This document shows, piece by piece, positions 30,985 to 37,002 of a stretch of 43,621 nucleotides of DNA; position 1 is the first letter of the stretch; every line of letters begins with the position of its first letter. A model generated the notes under the pieces. That model had not been told where the DNA came from. It was given only the letters and a program-made list of their open reading frames with translations, and did no database searches. The position numbers were made by a program, and so were the translations under genes. This stretch comes from a virus. The DNA lies in the IMG/VR virus record IMGVR_UViG_3300005827_000187, positions 1-43,621 of that record; one strand, written 5' to 3'.

Positions 30985-31075
30985 GCCCAACGGTTTTGCG
31001 TTAGCGGTTGGCGATTGCGCCGAACCACTTTTTGATGCGTGCCCATAAGCCAATCCGCTGCACGCTTCGTTGGGC
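30985..31075 (-). other. attC-like site B2
   Basis: On minus: R'' GCCCAAC (31075-31069), AGCGG (31059-31055), extrahelical A (31054), TTGGC (31053-31049), loop, GCCAA (31012-31008), CCGCT (31007-31003), AACGCAAAACC, R' GTTGGGC (30991-30985). Both boxes fit the consensus. 91 bp. Confidence 0.85.
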
Positions 31076-31189
31076 GGCTTGTTTGTTTTGCGACAAACTA
31101 ATTTCAAGTGTTTTACCGCTGACTACAAACTTATTAACAAAAATCGTTCGCCCTGATTCATTGATTATTTTTATTGCTTCGATTTCCAT
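31001..31189 (-). CDS. Cassette B2 protein, 62 aa
   Basis: N-terminal beta strands (IKIINESGRTIFVNKFVVSG) then a basic helix (IGLWARIKKWFGAIANR) that is encoded inside the attC. The amphipathic C-terminal helix could bind membranes. Ribosome site AAAGGAC. Complete cassette between GTTGGGC boxes at 31219 and 30991. Unknown function. Confidence 0.6.
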   Translation of the reverse strand: MEIEAIKIINESGRTIFVNKFVVSGKTLEISLSQNKQAAQRSVQRIGLWARIKKWFGAIANR

Positions 31190-31212
31190 AACTTGTCCTT
31201 TCTACGAGTGAC

Positions 31213-31309
31213 GCCCAACGGTTTGCGTTAGTAGCAAAAGCGGGAGGGCGTAGAAAAAGCCCGTAGCGTGGAGCCTGCCCGCTTTTGTCCACTGCACGCA
31301 TTGTTAGCC
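31213..31309 (-). other. attC-like site B3
   Basis: On minus: R'' GGCTAAC (31309-31303), GTGCAGTGG, extrahelical A (31288), CAAAAGCGGG (31287-31278), loop, CCCGCTTTTG (31244-31235), CTACTAACGCAAACC, R' GTTGGGC (31219-31213). Ten-base perfect inner arm. The R'' and R' of this site do not match each other, but R'' matches the start of its own cassette. 97 bp. Confidence 0.87.
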
Positions 31310-31537
31310 ACCGCCCCATACCGCGAAGCCCTTTGAGACTTCAAAAACTTGTGGCTCTGACGAAATATCATTCCACAAAGCGCCGTGATATTTTGCGTCT
31401 TTGTATGACGGCTCGCCATCACTTTGCATAATGACATCGCGGGCTTCATCAACACTGGCGGCTAAGGCGAAAGCCACACCGCTGGTATAGTCGGTCAAAA
31501 CACCTTCCCAAACGTACAATTTCATTTTCTTTGCCAT
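31304..31537 (-). CDS. Cassette B3 protein, 77 aa
   Basis: KLYVWEGVLTDYTSGVAFAL is close to a widespread small uncharacterised protein of phages and mobile elements (from memory, KLYVWEDVLTDYTSG). Ends AVWGGG; its stop TAA is the centre of the R'' box GGCTAAC. Ribosome site GAAAGGA. Function unknown, but its spread makes it a good lead. Confidence 0.7.
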   Translation of the reverse strand: MAKKMKLYVWEGVLTDYTSGVAFALAASVDEARDVIMQSDGEPSYKDAKYHGALWNDISSEPQVFEVSKGFAVWGGG

Positions 31538-31559
31538 GACTTCTATCCTTTCGATAGGT

Positions 31560-31690
31560 GGCTAACGGCTGGCTTTAGCGGCAAAAGCGGGATTTAGCAG
31601 ATGTCGCCAAAGCCAGATAGATTATTTTGACGGTTGATTTTCGGGTGTAGAACACAGCCCGCTTTTGTCCGCCTGCAAGCTGTGTTAGGT
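31560..31690 (-). other. attC-like site B4
   Basis: On minus: R'' ACCTAAC (31690-31684), GCGG (31672-31669), extrahelical A (31668), CAAAAGCGGG (31667-31658), 66-base loop, CCCGCTTTTG (31591-31582), CCGC (31581-31578), TAAAGCCAGCC, R' GTTAGCC (31566-31560). R'' and R' mismatch each other at two positions, as expected when neighbouring cassettes differ. 131 bp. Confidence 0.87.
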
Positions 31691-31829
31691 GCGGCCCTAT
31701 CTCAAAGCGAGTATTGCAGGCCATGCACCGAACAACTGATTTCGCAGTGTCGCCAACGAGCATACGCCACTGGCTTTGACATAATGGGCAGGTATAGTTT
31801 TTTTGTGGGTATATAGCGCGTTTTAGCAT
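31575..31829 (-). CDS. Cassette B4 protein, zinc ribbon, 84 aa
   Basis: CPLC (about 14-17) and CMAC (about 36-39) form a classical zinc ribbon (YTCPLCQSQWRML; VVRCMACNTRFEIG). The C-terminal 30 residues (RKSTVKIIYLALATSAKSR) are attC-encoded. ATG 31829 chosen; an in-frame GTG at 31835 is in the attI-like site. First cassette, nearest the promoter, so it should be the best expressed. Confidence 0.65.
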   Translation of the reverse strand: MLKRAIYPQKNYTCPLCQSQWRMLVGDTAKSVVRCMACNTRFEIGPHLTQLAGGQKRAVFYTRKSTVKIIYLALATSAKSRFCR

Positions 31830-31831
31830 AA

Positions 31832-31854
31832 GCACCTAACTGGTTTTATACGAC
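31832..31854 (-). other. attI-like site B (start of cassette array B)
   Basis: On minus: GTCG, TATAAAACCAGTTAGGTGC, with the R box GTTAGGT at 31840-31834. It matches site A (GTCG, TTG, TATAAAACATAGTTGGGCGC) and, from memory, the class 1 attI core (TAAAACAAAGTTAGGC). Lies between a promoter and the first cassette. Confidence 0.65.
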
Positions 31855-31868
31855 GTTGTTACAACGTC
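31852..31868 (-). promoter_or_regulatory. Palindromic operator candidate
   Basis: GACGTTG-TTA-CAACGTC, a perfect 7-bp inverted repeat with a 3-base centre, directly after the -10 and over the predicted start. A repressor, or the integrase itself, bound here would block the cassette promoter. Confidence 0.6.
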
Positions 31869-31895
31869 ATTATATCACAACATTGTACTTGTAAA
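31869..31895 (-). promoter_or_regulatory. Cassette promoter of array B
   Basis: On minus: TTTACA (31895-31890), 15-base spacer, perfect TATAAT (31874-31869) with the extended TGA before it. It reads straight into the attI-like site and the four cassettes, as an integron Pc promoter does. The spacer is short, which the extended -10 may offset. Confidence 0.7.
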
Positions 31896-32145
31896 GGATG
31901 AACTTTCTAAACTCTGCGGTGTCGAATATCTCCGCAAAATCTACCGACATCCGCCGCACCACTGACCGGCGTGAGTTGGCGGGCAGACTATATATCGGTT
32001 CGCCGTCAGCTTTATTCGGAAACGCCGCACGGCAGTTTGTCCCACAATGCGGGCAGCGCGTCCAGACATTGCGCCCGCGCCGGGCTGGGGCGGGCATAGT
32101 CGGCGCGTGGCAGGATGGACAAGGGGTATTGATGATGGCGGTCAT
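31870..32145 (-). CDS. Zinc-ribbon protein, 91 aa
   Basis: CPSC (about 9-12) and CPHCG (about 31-35), a clear zinc ribbon; then SRRSVVRRMSVDFAEIFDTA. Start at 32145 overlaps the upstream stop (TAATG); a longer in-frame start at 32259 lies within the nuclease gene. Its last codons form the -10 of the cassette promoter, so the native gene ends exactly where the array begins. Confidence 0.65.
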   Translation of the reverse strand: MTAIINTPCPSCHAPTMPAPARRGRNVWTRCPHCGTNCRAAFPNKADGEPIYSLPANSRRSVVRRMSVDFAEIFDTAEFRKFILYKYNVVI

Positions 32146-32549
32146 TATGCCACCGCCTTTAGCACAACCCTTACGCACTCTTTTGGATATTTTTTGACCA
32201 TAGAAACTGAAAATCGAAACACCCGCCAGCCAAAACGGGCGGCGTGGTTCAACTTCCAATAATCGTCATCCTGAGTATGCGCTCCAACCGCCACATGACG
32301 TCCAGAAGCGGTGCGGCGCACCATGCGATTACCGCCGTCAATTTCTATGGCGATTTTAGTTCCTGGGACGATAAAATCAAAGCGCCAATCTTTCAGGAAG
32401 GCGATGGCCAATCTCGCACGCACTCCCGGCCCCGTTCCCCCGCACGTCATAGCGGCAAAGTGATATTCGCCTTGCAGCGCAATATCGGCGGGCGCGTATT
32501 GGCTCCATGCGTCTGCGAATAATTGTTTTTTATCCTTGTTCTTTGTCAT
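32145..32549 (-). CDS. Endonuclease-like protein (DUF559/Vsr-type fold), 134 aa
   Basis: WRFDFIVPGTKIAIEIDGGN is the PD-(D/E)xK-type core: an acidic residue in RFDF, then E-x-D, followed by H and DDDYWKLNHAARFGWRVFRF. This matches small phage nucleases and Holliday-junction or nicking enzymes. Likely acts in recombination or host DNA cleavage. Catalytic residues look intact. Confidence 0.7.
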   Translation of the reverse strand: MTKNKDKKQLFADAWSQYAPADIALQGEYHFAAMTCGGTGPGVRARLAIAFLKDWRFDFIVPGTKIAIEIDGGNRMVRRTASGRHVAVGAHTQDDDYWKLNHAARFGWRVFRFSVSMVKKYPKECVRVVLKAVA

Positions 32550-32709
32550 CGGATAAAATCCCTTCCACGTCTACCCCGCGCAGGCGCAAAATCTTTGCAA
32601 TCTGCTGGGCTATTAGTTCCATTTGTTCGTCCGGGATGTTGACCTCAACCGGCCTATCTAGGCGATAATATTCATTTACCGAAACGGGGATAGTTATAGT
32701 GAGTTTCAT
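32530..32709 (-). CDS. Hypothetical protein, 59 aa
   Basis: Starts KLTITIPVSVNEYYRLDRPV and has a helical middle (QMELIAQQIAKILRLRG). Good ribosome site AAAGGAAAG. Overlaps the nuclease gene by 20 bases and the next upstream gene by four. Unknown function. Confidence 0.6.
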   Translation of the reverse strand: MKLTITIPVSVNEYYRLDRPVEVNIPDEQMELIAQQIAKILRLRGVDVEGILSDDKEQG

Positions 32710-32930
32710 CTTTTCTCTTTCCTTTCTTGCAATACCTCATACCTGCTGCGGGCGTGATTACCGCCCATGCGGGTCGGGATAACTTCGTGCGTTCGGCGGA
32801 TCACCGCAATTGCCCACTTGAATTGACTCGGCGTGATGCCGAATTTCTCGCACGCCTGTTCGGCGCTATGCGGGCTGCGCAGGTACAGGATAATATCCGG
32901 GATGGAATATGGAGGGGGCGGAGTGGGCAC
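32706..32930 (-). CDS. Helix-turn-helix-like protein, 74 aa
   Basis: IILYLRSPHSAEQACEKFGI, then TPSQFKWAIAVIRRTHEVIP, reads as a helix-turn-helix. GTG start overlapping the upstream TAG, with GGAGGG before it. A longer frame reaching 33125 is rejected because the first half overlaps a better supported membrane gene in another frame. Confidence 0.55.
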   Translation of the reverse strand: MPTPPPPYSIPDIILYLRSPHSAEQACEKFGITPSQFKWAIAVIRRTHEVIPTRMGGNHARSRYEVLQERKEKR

Positions 32931-33109
32931 TACCACCCTCCGCCGTAAAACCACAGCCAGACCGGGCGCGTGGTGTATCGGGTTGTCTCTACGCAACCCA
33001 AAAAGTTGCAATCCTGACCATGAAACGGAATCGTAACCGGGATTAGCGCGGCGATAAGCACGATGCCGACAATGATAGTCAAGAAAATCATCTTTTGTTT
33101 GGTGGTCAT
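32930..33109 (-). CDS. Small single-span membrane protein, 59 aa
   Basis: KMIFLTIIVGIVLIAALIPV (residues 6-25) is one clear membrane helix, then an external part with two Cys (CNFLGC) and a Trp/Tyr-rich end (PVWLWFYGGGW). Starts at an ATG overlapping the upstream stop (ATGA). Too short for most gene callers. Confidence 0.65.
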   Translation of the reverse strand: MTTKQKMIFLTIIVGIVLIAALIPVTIPFHGQDCNFLGCVETTRYTTRPVWLWFYGGGW

Positions 33110-33357
33110 TTTGTCGCCTCTTCATTCATTTTTCTGACAATATCGGATGCACGATTGTATACTTCCTCCGGCTGCGCAGTTTTGCCATCGATTCGCATTA
33201 TCGCCTTCCCGCGCTTTACGCCGCCTTTTTGGGCAGGTATCCACTGGAAGATACCAACGGAAAAGGTATCAAACTTCCAACGGGTAGCGCCTGGTTTACA
33301 GGCCCCGTCAAAATCCCATGTATAAGCGGCCTTCGGCTGTCCGTCTCCGTATTTCAT
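33106..33357 (-). CDS. Hypothetical protein, 83 aa
   Basis: AAYTWDFDGACKPGATRWKF and later KRGKAIMRIDGKTAQPEEVY; no family recognised. Start chosen at the ATG overlapping the upstream stop, preceded by GGAGGTGA. Possibly an antirestriction or modification accessory; no evidence. Confidence 0.6.
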   Translation of the reverse strand: MKYGDGQPKAAYTWDFDGACKPGATRWKFDTFSVGIFQWIPAQKGGVKRGKAIMRIDGKTAQPEEVYNRASDIVRKMNEEATK

Positions 33358-34040
33358 TTTGTCACCTCCGAGCGATATTTGCGGGCAGTCTCGCGGGATG
33401 AAAACGGACATCCGGGTGCGGCTACCATAGTCTCGAGAGAATGTCCCTTGTGGAGCGGGTCATCACAGTATGCTTTTACCCATGCCAGTTTCGCAGGGTC
33501 AAGCTGTCCACTTTGTCCACTGGACAGACTGGACACAGACTGGACAACGCTGGACGTTTTGGCCAGCCTGATTTGAGAGTTTGTCAGTTTGCGCTGAGCC
33601 TCCAGACGTTCGGTTTCGCTCTGCGTTGTGGCGATGACGGCCTGCACCTTCTCGCCTTCGGCCTGCATCCCCTCGAATAATGCCATTACCCCGTAGCCGA
33701 GCAGGGTCATGGCGACTGTCATCAAAAGCGGCACGCTATCGTTTCCGGTATAAATCCCGATAGCAACGAAGGCGGCGTAACCGAACACGGCAACAATCGC
33801 CATGCCCATAATGTCCCACTTTTTGATGACATAGGCGCGGGAAACAAGGATACTGGACATCCCGCCGACGCCTTCCATGCCGAGAATACCGGCAATAACG
33901 ATAGGCAGCACCAGCCACGCAAAGTCTTTGCTGAGCGCGTTGGCCATGTAATTGTACAGACTGATACCCATCACGAATGCAGACGGCGCGGGCGTTCCAA
34001 ATGGGACAAGGTATTTATAGACGTCAGTGATTTTCCACAT
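33354..34040 (-). CDS. Membrane protein with cytoplasmic DNA-binding-like domain, 228 aa
   Basis: Four hydrophobic segments between residues 12 and 125 (FAWLVLPIVIAGILGMEGVG; IMGMAIVAVFGYAAFVAIGI; LLMTVAMTLLGYGVMAL), then a helical linker (TQSETERLEAQRKLTNSQIR) and a C-terminal domain LETMVAAPGCPFSSRETARK that resembles a helix-turn-helix. Ribosome site GGAGAAT. The same membrane plus winged-helix logic is in the next gene. Role unknown: signalling or exclusion are options. Confidence 0.65.
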   Translation of the reverse strand: MWKITDVYKYLVPFGTPAPSAFVMGISLYNYMANALSKDFAWLVLPIVIAGILGMEGVGGMSSILVSRAYVIKKWDIMGMAIVAVFGYAAFVAIGIYTGNDSVPLLMTVAMTLLGYGVMALFEGMQAEGEKVQAVIATTQSETERLEAQRKLTNSQIRLAKTSSVVQSVSSLSSGQSGQLDPAKLAWVKAYCDDPLHKGHSLETMVAAPGCPFSSRETARKYRSEVTK

Positions 34041-34078
34041 TGCTTTACATTCTCCAATTATGTGATTTGCAACCCACT

Positions 34079-34180
34079 CCCCCGCCCGCTTTGCCCATGC
34101 GTTCCCGTGCGCGTGCGTGCTGTGCGTGCGTTTTGCCGGGATTTGCGCGATACATGGGGTAAAGCGCGGGCGGTGGGGGG
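34079..34180 (-). terminator. Large GC-rich imperfect inverted repeat
   Basis: CCCCCGCCCGCTTTGCCCATG (left arm, ends at 34099) faces CATGGGG, T, AAAGC, GC, GGGCGG, T, GGGGGG (34153-34180). The loop carries repeated GTGCGTGC. It lies between two minus-strand genes, with no T tract; probably a transcription pause or processing element. No gene seen here. Confidence 0.5.
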
Positions 34181-34186
34181 TTGGGG

Positions 34187-35275
34187 TTAGGCTATTCCGA
34201 AATACCGCTTTCCTTCATCGGTCAATTCCGCGCTCCCATCGTTGCGCTTTGTGACGTAGCCAACGGCGAGTAAGCGGGCGATAACGCTTTCCAGTTCGTC
34301 TCGGCTGAATCCGTTCACCTTCGGAATCATCCCGGTATCGGGCTGGAAACCAATCTTGCGACCCGCCGATAACTGGCGTTTGATGGTGTGCTTTTCCGCC
34401 ATAGTCAAGCCGTCGCTCTGCATTGCGCCGCCGTATCCGCCGCCGTTGTCGATGTTCGTTTGGATGACCTCGCGCTCGTTCCTGACGTTATCCTTTACAA
34501 ATTCATCCACTACGGCGGCCTGATTTTCGCTTTGCGCCTTCACCGTCCAGACCGACAACAGGCGAACAGCAGCCCAGCCGACCAGCGCAACTACCAGCGC
34601 TACCACGAAAAACAGGAAAATAAACCCGTAAGTTTTCACATCTGCCATAGTCCGGGCGGTTTGCAAATCGACCACCTGCTGAGTAGCAGTCCCGGCAGCG
34701 CGGGCGGCAACGGCGGTGTTCGCAAAAGCCAGATTGATAATTCCCTGATTTGCAATGGCGGTAGACGTGACAAGCGCGGCGGCCTGGGTTGCAGTGGCTT
34801 CGGCGGCGCGGTTGATGGCGTCGGCCTGTTCCTGGGCTTGCGTGGCTGCGATCGCAACTTCGGTGTAGCGCCATTCTGTCAGGGCTACGGCGGCTTTGGC
34901 TTCTCCCAAATAATCCCGCGTCGGCTCTGGTACTTTTGTCGGCTTCGGCGTCCGGCTTGGCTCGGCTGCGTTCTGGCGCGTAACTTCGGGCAGGATACCG
35001 GCTGGGGCGGATGTGGGGGCGCTAGTAGGCATATCTCCGGTCTTCGGCTGAATTGCAAACATTCCCCACGAACCGACAACGCAAGCAACGACCAGCCCCA
35101 AAAGCACCAGCGGAAAAGCGGACGCGCCTGGGACTTCGGTTAAGCGCGACTCAACACTATCTCCCGTCACTTTGTTAGCGGGATTGGTAAGCATGTCATT
35201 TAGCGCGCCTTTTGGCAGTTCGGTTACTTTTTCGGGCGGAGACCAGACGCCCCGGTGAGTGTTTGCGATTGGCAT
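34187..35275 (-). CDS. Two-span membrane protein with PT-rich linker and winged-helix end, 362 aa
   Basis: Membrane helix 1 FPLVLLGLVVACVVGSWGMF (about 54-73), then an extracellular Pro/Thr-rich linker (TSAPTSAPAG; TPKPTKVPEPTRD), an Ala/Thr-rich helical part, membrane helix 2 FIFLFFVVALVVALVGWAAV (about 224-243), and a cytoplasmic C-terminus with winged-helix-like SRDELESVIARLLAVGYVTK and RNDGSAELTDEGKRYF. The PT/AT linker style is typical of Anaerolineae surface proteins. It could link an outside signal to DNA binding. Confidence 0.7.
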   Translation of the reverse strand: MPIANTHRGVWSPPEKVTELPKGALNDMLTNPANKVTGDSVESRLTEVPGASAFPLVLLGLVVACVVGSWGMFAIQPKTGDMPTSAPTSAPAGILPEVTRQNAAEPSRTPKPTKVPEPTRDYLGEAKAAVALTEWRYTEVAIAATQAQEQADAINRAAEATATQAAALVTSTAIANQGIINLAFANTAVAARAAGTATQQVVDLQTARTMADVKTYGFIFLFFVVALVVALVGWAAVRLLSVWTVKAQSENQAAVVDEFVKDNVRNEREVIQTNIDNGGGYGGAMQSDGLTMAEKHTIKRQLSAGRKIGFQPDTGMIPKVNGFSRDELESVIARLLAVGYVTKRNDGSAELTDEGKRYFGIA

Positions 35276-35279
35276 AATG

Positions 35280-35486
35280 TTATTCCTTATTGAATATTCC
35301 GGATTTTTCGATGGCTTCCTTTGCGCGTTCTTTTAGATAAGCAATCTCGCCCAAATAAACACCGGGGTATTCTTTATATCCGCCCTTATACCAGCCAGTG
35401 CCGCCGGTAGAATGCACACCCATCTTGTCGCGCAAATAGGCGGCGATTAGCAGGGACAGGCAAAGTGCGGACGCGATGGTAATCAT
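35280..35486 (-). CDS. Small membrane protein, 68 aa
   Basis: One N-terminal helix (ITIASALCLSLLIAAYLRDK), then a Gly/Tyr-rich part (GWYKGGYKEYPGVYLGEIA) and an amphipathic helix. Start chosen at the ATG overlapping the upstream stop; a longer frame to 35618 is read through other genes. Family unknown. Confidence 0.6.
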   Translation of the reverse strand: MITIASALCLSLLIAAYLRDKMGVHSTGGTGWYKGGYKEYPGVYLGEIAYLKERAKEAIEKSGIFNKE

Positions 35487-35644
35487 CCCTTCACCTGGGA
35501 CGCCAGCACAGCGCCAGATACGCCAGCGGCAACGCCAACCCATAAAAGGGACGGATTCCACAGGCTCGCCATAATCAATCCAGCGCCGCCGAAGCCGAGC
35601 GCCATGACGATAACGCAAAGGATAATCAGGGCGGCGTTAGACAT
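35483..35644 (-). CDS. Two-span small membrane protein, 53 aa
   Basis: Hydrophobic throughout: AALIILCVIVMALGFGGAGL and LLWVGVAAGVSGAVLASQV. Overlaps both neighbours. Small enough to be a holin, antiholin or proteolipid; not assignable. Confidence 0.6.
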   Translation of the reverse strand: MSNAALIILCVIVMALGFGGAGLIMASLWNPSLLWVGVAAGVSGAVLASQVKG

Positions 35645-35807
35645 TTTTGCTCATCTTCCCCAGCGCGCCGCCGCACACCGCGCCGGTAACCGCTCCGGCA
35701 AACTCTAGCAGCGTCACCCAATCGAAGGGATTTGACATGGCGTAAAGGATAAGCAGCAGGGAGAGAATAAAACAGGCCAGCGAACCGAGAGAAAGTATGA
35801 GTTTCAT
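35637..35807 (-). CDS. Two-span small membrane protein, 56 aa
   Basis: KLILSLGSLACFILSLLLIL (2-21), then WVTLLEFAGAVTGAVCGGAL. Overlaps the next gene by eight bases and the DNA-binding-like gene before it by four (ATGA). Part of the run of membrane genes. Confidence 0.6.
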   Translation of the reverse strand: MKLILSLGSLACFILSLLLILYAMSNPFDWVTLLEFAGAVTGAVCGGALGKMSKNV

Positions 35808-36031
35808 GGCGTCACCTGTTCGAGCCTACGGCGCGCCGCCGCTTCATCTTCGGCCTTATTCAAATCTGCCTTGAGCAATGCTTGAAAATGCGCAGACTGG
35901 CTGATACCCAAACTCAGACAACGCTCCACCCATTTGGCGCGGATATGGGGCGGAACCTTGAAGCCAACAGCGACGACCTCCATCCCGGCATTGGTGTTCC
36001 TGATACCTTTCTTGCGACCTCTATTTTGCAT
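35804..36031 (-). CDS. Putative small DNA-binding protein, 75 aa
   Basis: Basic N-terminus (QNRGRKKGIRNTN), a strand (EVVAVGFKVPP) and two helices (IRAKWVERCLSLGISQSAHF, QALLKADLNKAE) give a ribbon-helix-helix-like pattern. First gene of the minus operon, next to the divergent promoters, a typical place for an autoregulator. Start at ATG after CAGGAGAA. Confidence 0.6.
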   Translation of the reverse strand: MQNRGRKKGIRNTNAGMEVVAVGFKVPPHIRAKWVERCLSLGISQSAHFQALLKADLNKAEDEAAARRRLEQVTP

Positions 36032-36061
36032 GGTTATTTTCTCCTGCCTATATCGTAGCAC

Positions 36062-36162
36062 GTAAAGATAAGATAAACAATGGATTATAAAATATTGGTC
36101 GTAAATTCTAATGTCATTTTAATCTTTTCAAGATATAATAAATTATAGCAATCAATCAGGGG
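36062..36162. promoter_or_regulatory. Divergent promoter region
   Basis: AT-rich. Minus: TATAAT at 36089-36084 within the 14-base box TTTTATAATCCATT (36092-36079), which recurs at 36944-36957 on plus. Plus: TATAAT at 36134-36139. No convincing -35 on either strand, so an activator or phage factor may be needed. Confidence 0.6.
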
Positions 36163-36258
36163 ATGAAACACAGAACGAATACGAACTTTTACATCCGAAC
36201 GAAACCGCAATTCCAGGGCCAGCCCGAACTAGAACGGGCAGCGGATAATCCGGGATAG
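36163..36258 (+). CDS. Possible leader peptide, 31 aa
   Basis: ATG with CAGGGG five bases upstream, a basic peptide (KHRTNTNFYIRTKPQFQGQP), stop at 36256. It lies in the 300-base leader before 36358 and could be a real small protein or leader peptide. The rest of the leader (36259-36357) shows no gene. Confidence 0.35.
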   Translation: MKHRTNTNFYIRTKPQFQGQPELERAADNPG

Positions 36259-36357
36259 CGTGAGAGCCGGAACTAAAATCACCCGAATAAGAATTTACCG
36301 CACATCGGCTGGCGGCGGGTGACTGAGTAAACATTCAAAAAACAGGAGAATGTAACC

Positions 36358-36594
36358 ATGACCAACGAACAGTTTGAGAAAGCGCAAGCCGCAAAAGCAG
36401 AACGCGAAACGCCGGAATATAAAATCAAGTTAGCGATTGCAGTGTCCGAGAATGTAAAAATTCAGGACATCAAAATCGAAGACATTGCAAACGGTGACAT
36501 TTTCTTCAGCATGTTTGAAAATCGATACACCGCCTCCGCCAACAAGCGCGGGGACGGCATCAAAAAGAACTCAGTCAGAATCAATCGCTGCTAG
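36358..36594 (+). CDS. Hypothetical protein, 78 aa
   Basis: Alpha/beta: helix EQFEKAQAAKAERETPEYKI, then strands (IQDIKIEDIANGDIFFSMF). Strong site AACAGGAGAAT. First gene of the early plus operon. Unknown function. Confidence 0.65.
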   Translation: MTNEQFEKAQAAKAERETPEYKIKLAIAVSENVKIQDIKIEDIANGDIFFSMFENRYTASANKRGDGIKKNSVRINRC

Positions 36595-36606
36595 GAGAAT
36601 TGAGCC

Positions 36607-36882
36607 ATGACCATCAACTATAGCACGGGATGGACGCCAGCCACTACCGACCTGCAACGCGCCAATAACATCACTGACCGCCTGAAAGCGATTGTTTGCG
36701 AAAACGCGGTAATCGAATGTATCCGCTACCTGTCTGAAAAATACGGAGAAATAAACGCCGACTTCATCCGCGAGTATGATTACATCACCCGCGCCGCCGA
36801 AGATATGCAGAGCAAGGCGCTCGAAATTGACAGCAACCGAAACGACGCGGAACTATGCTCGAAATTCGGCGACCCGCTTTAG
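36607..36882 (+). CDS. Hypothetical protein, 91 aa
   Basis: Helical (LQRANNITDRLKAIVCENAV; YITRAAEDMQSKALEIDSN). Ribosome site CTAGGAGAAT. Ends just before a terminator. No family recognised. Confidence 0.65.
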   Translation: MTINYSTGWTPATTDLQRANNITDRLKAIVCENAVIECIRYLSEKYGEINADFIREYDYITRAAEDMQSKALEIDSNRNDAELCSKFGDPL

Positions 36883-36887
36883 GAGAC

Positions 36888-36947
36888 ACGGGGCGGGCGA
36901 AATAAATCTGCGGGTGGAAGATGCTCAGCAACCCGCGCCCCGTTTTT
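36888..36947 (+). terminator. Terminator before recT
   Basis: ACGGGGC (36888-36894)+GGG pairs with CCC+GCCCCGT (36937-36943) followed by five T. The long loop may fold too (CTGCGGGTG). It separates the two early genes from recT and leads directly into the box below. Confidence 0.7.
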
Positions 36948-36957
36948 ATAATCCATT
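36944..36957 (+). promoter_or_regulatory. recT promoter candidate (TTTTATAATCCATT)
   Basis: Same 14 bases as the minus-strand box at 36092-36079. TATAAT is perfect. Overlap with the terminator T tract means the terminator and promoter share sequence. Confidence 0.5.
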
Positions 36958-37002
36958 ACTGGCGGGCGTACCGTCAGACACTCAAACAGCAGGAGATATA
37001 AG

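Noticed and set aside
32706-33125. A single 139-codon minus frame
   Set aside because: Two overlapping-stop genes fit better: a 59-residue membrane protein (32930-33109) and a GTG-start helix-turn-helix protein (32706-32930), each with its own coupling.
33490-33550. Tandem GTCCACT/TGGACA repeats
   Set aside because: They lie within the coding frame of the 33354 gene and encode a Ser/Gln-rich linker; spacing is irregular.
35280-35618. A 112-codon minus frame with an Arg/Trp-rich start
   Set aside because: The first part is an out-of-frame reading of the 53-residue membrane gene at 35483-35644; the real start is the ATG at 35486.
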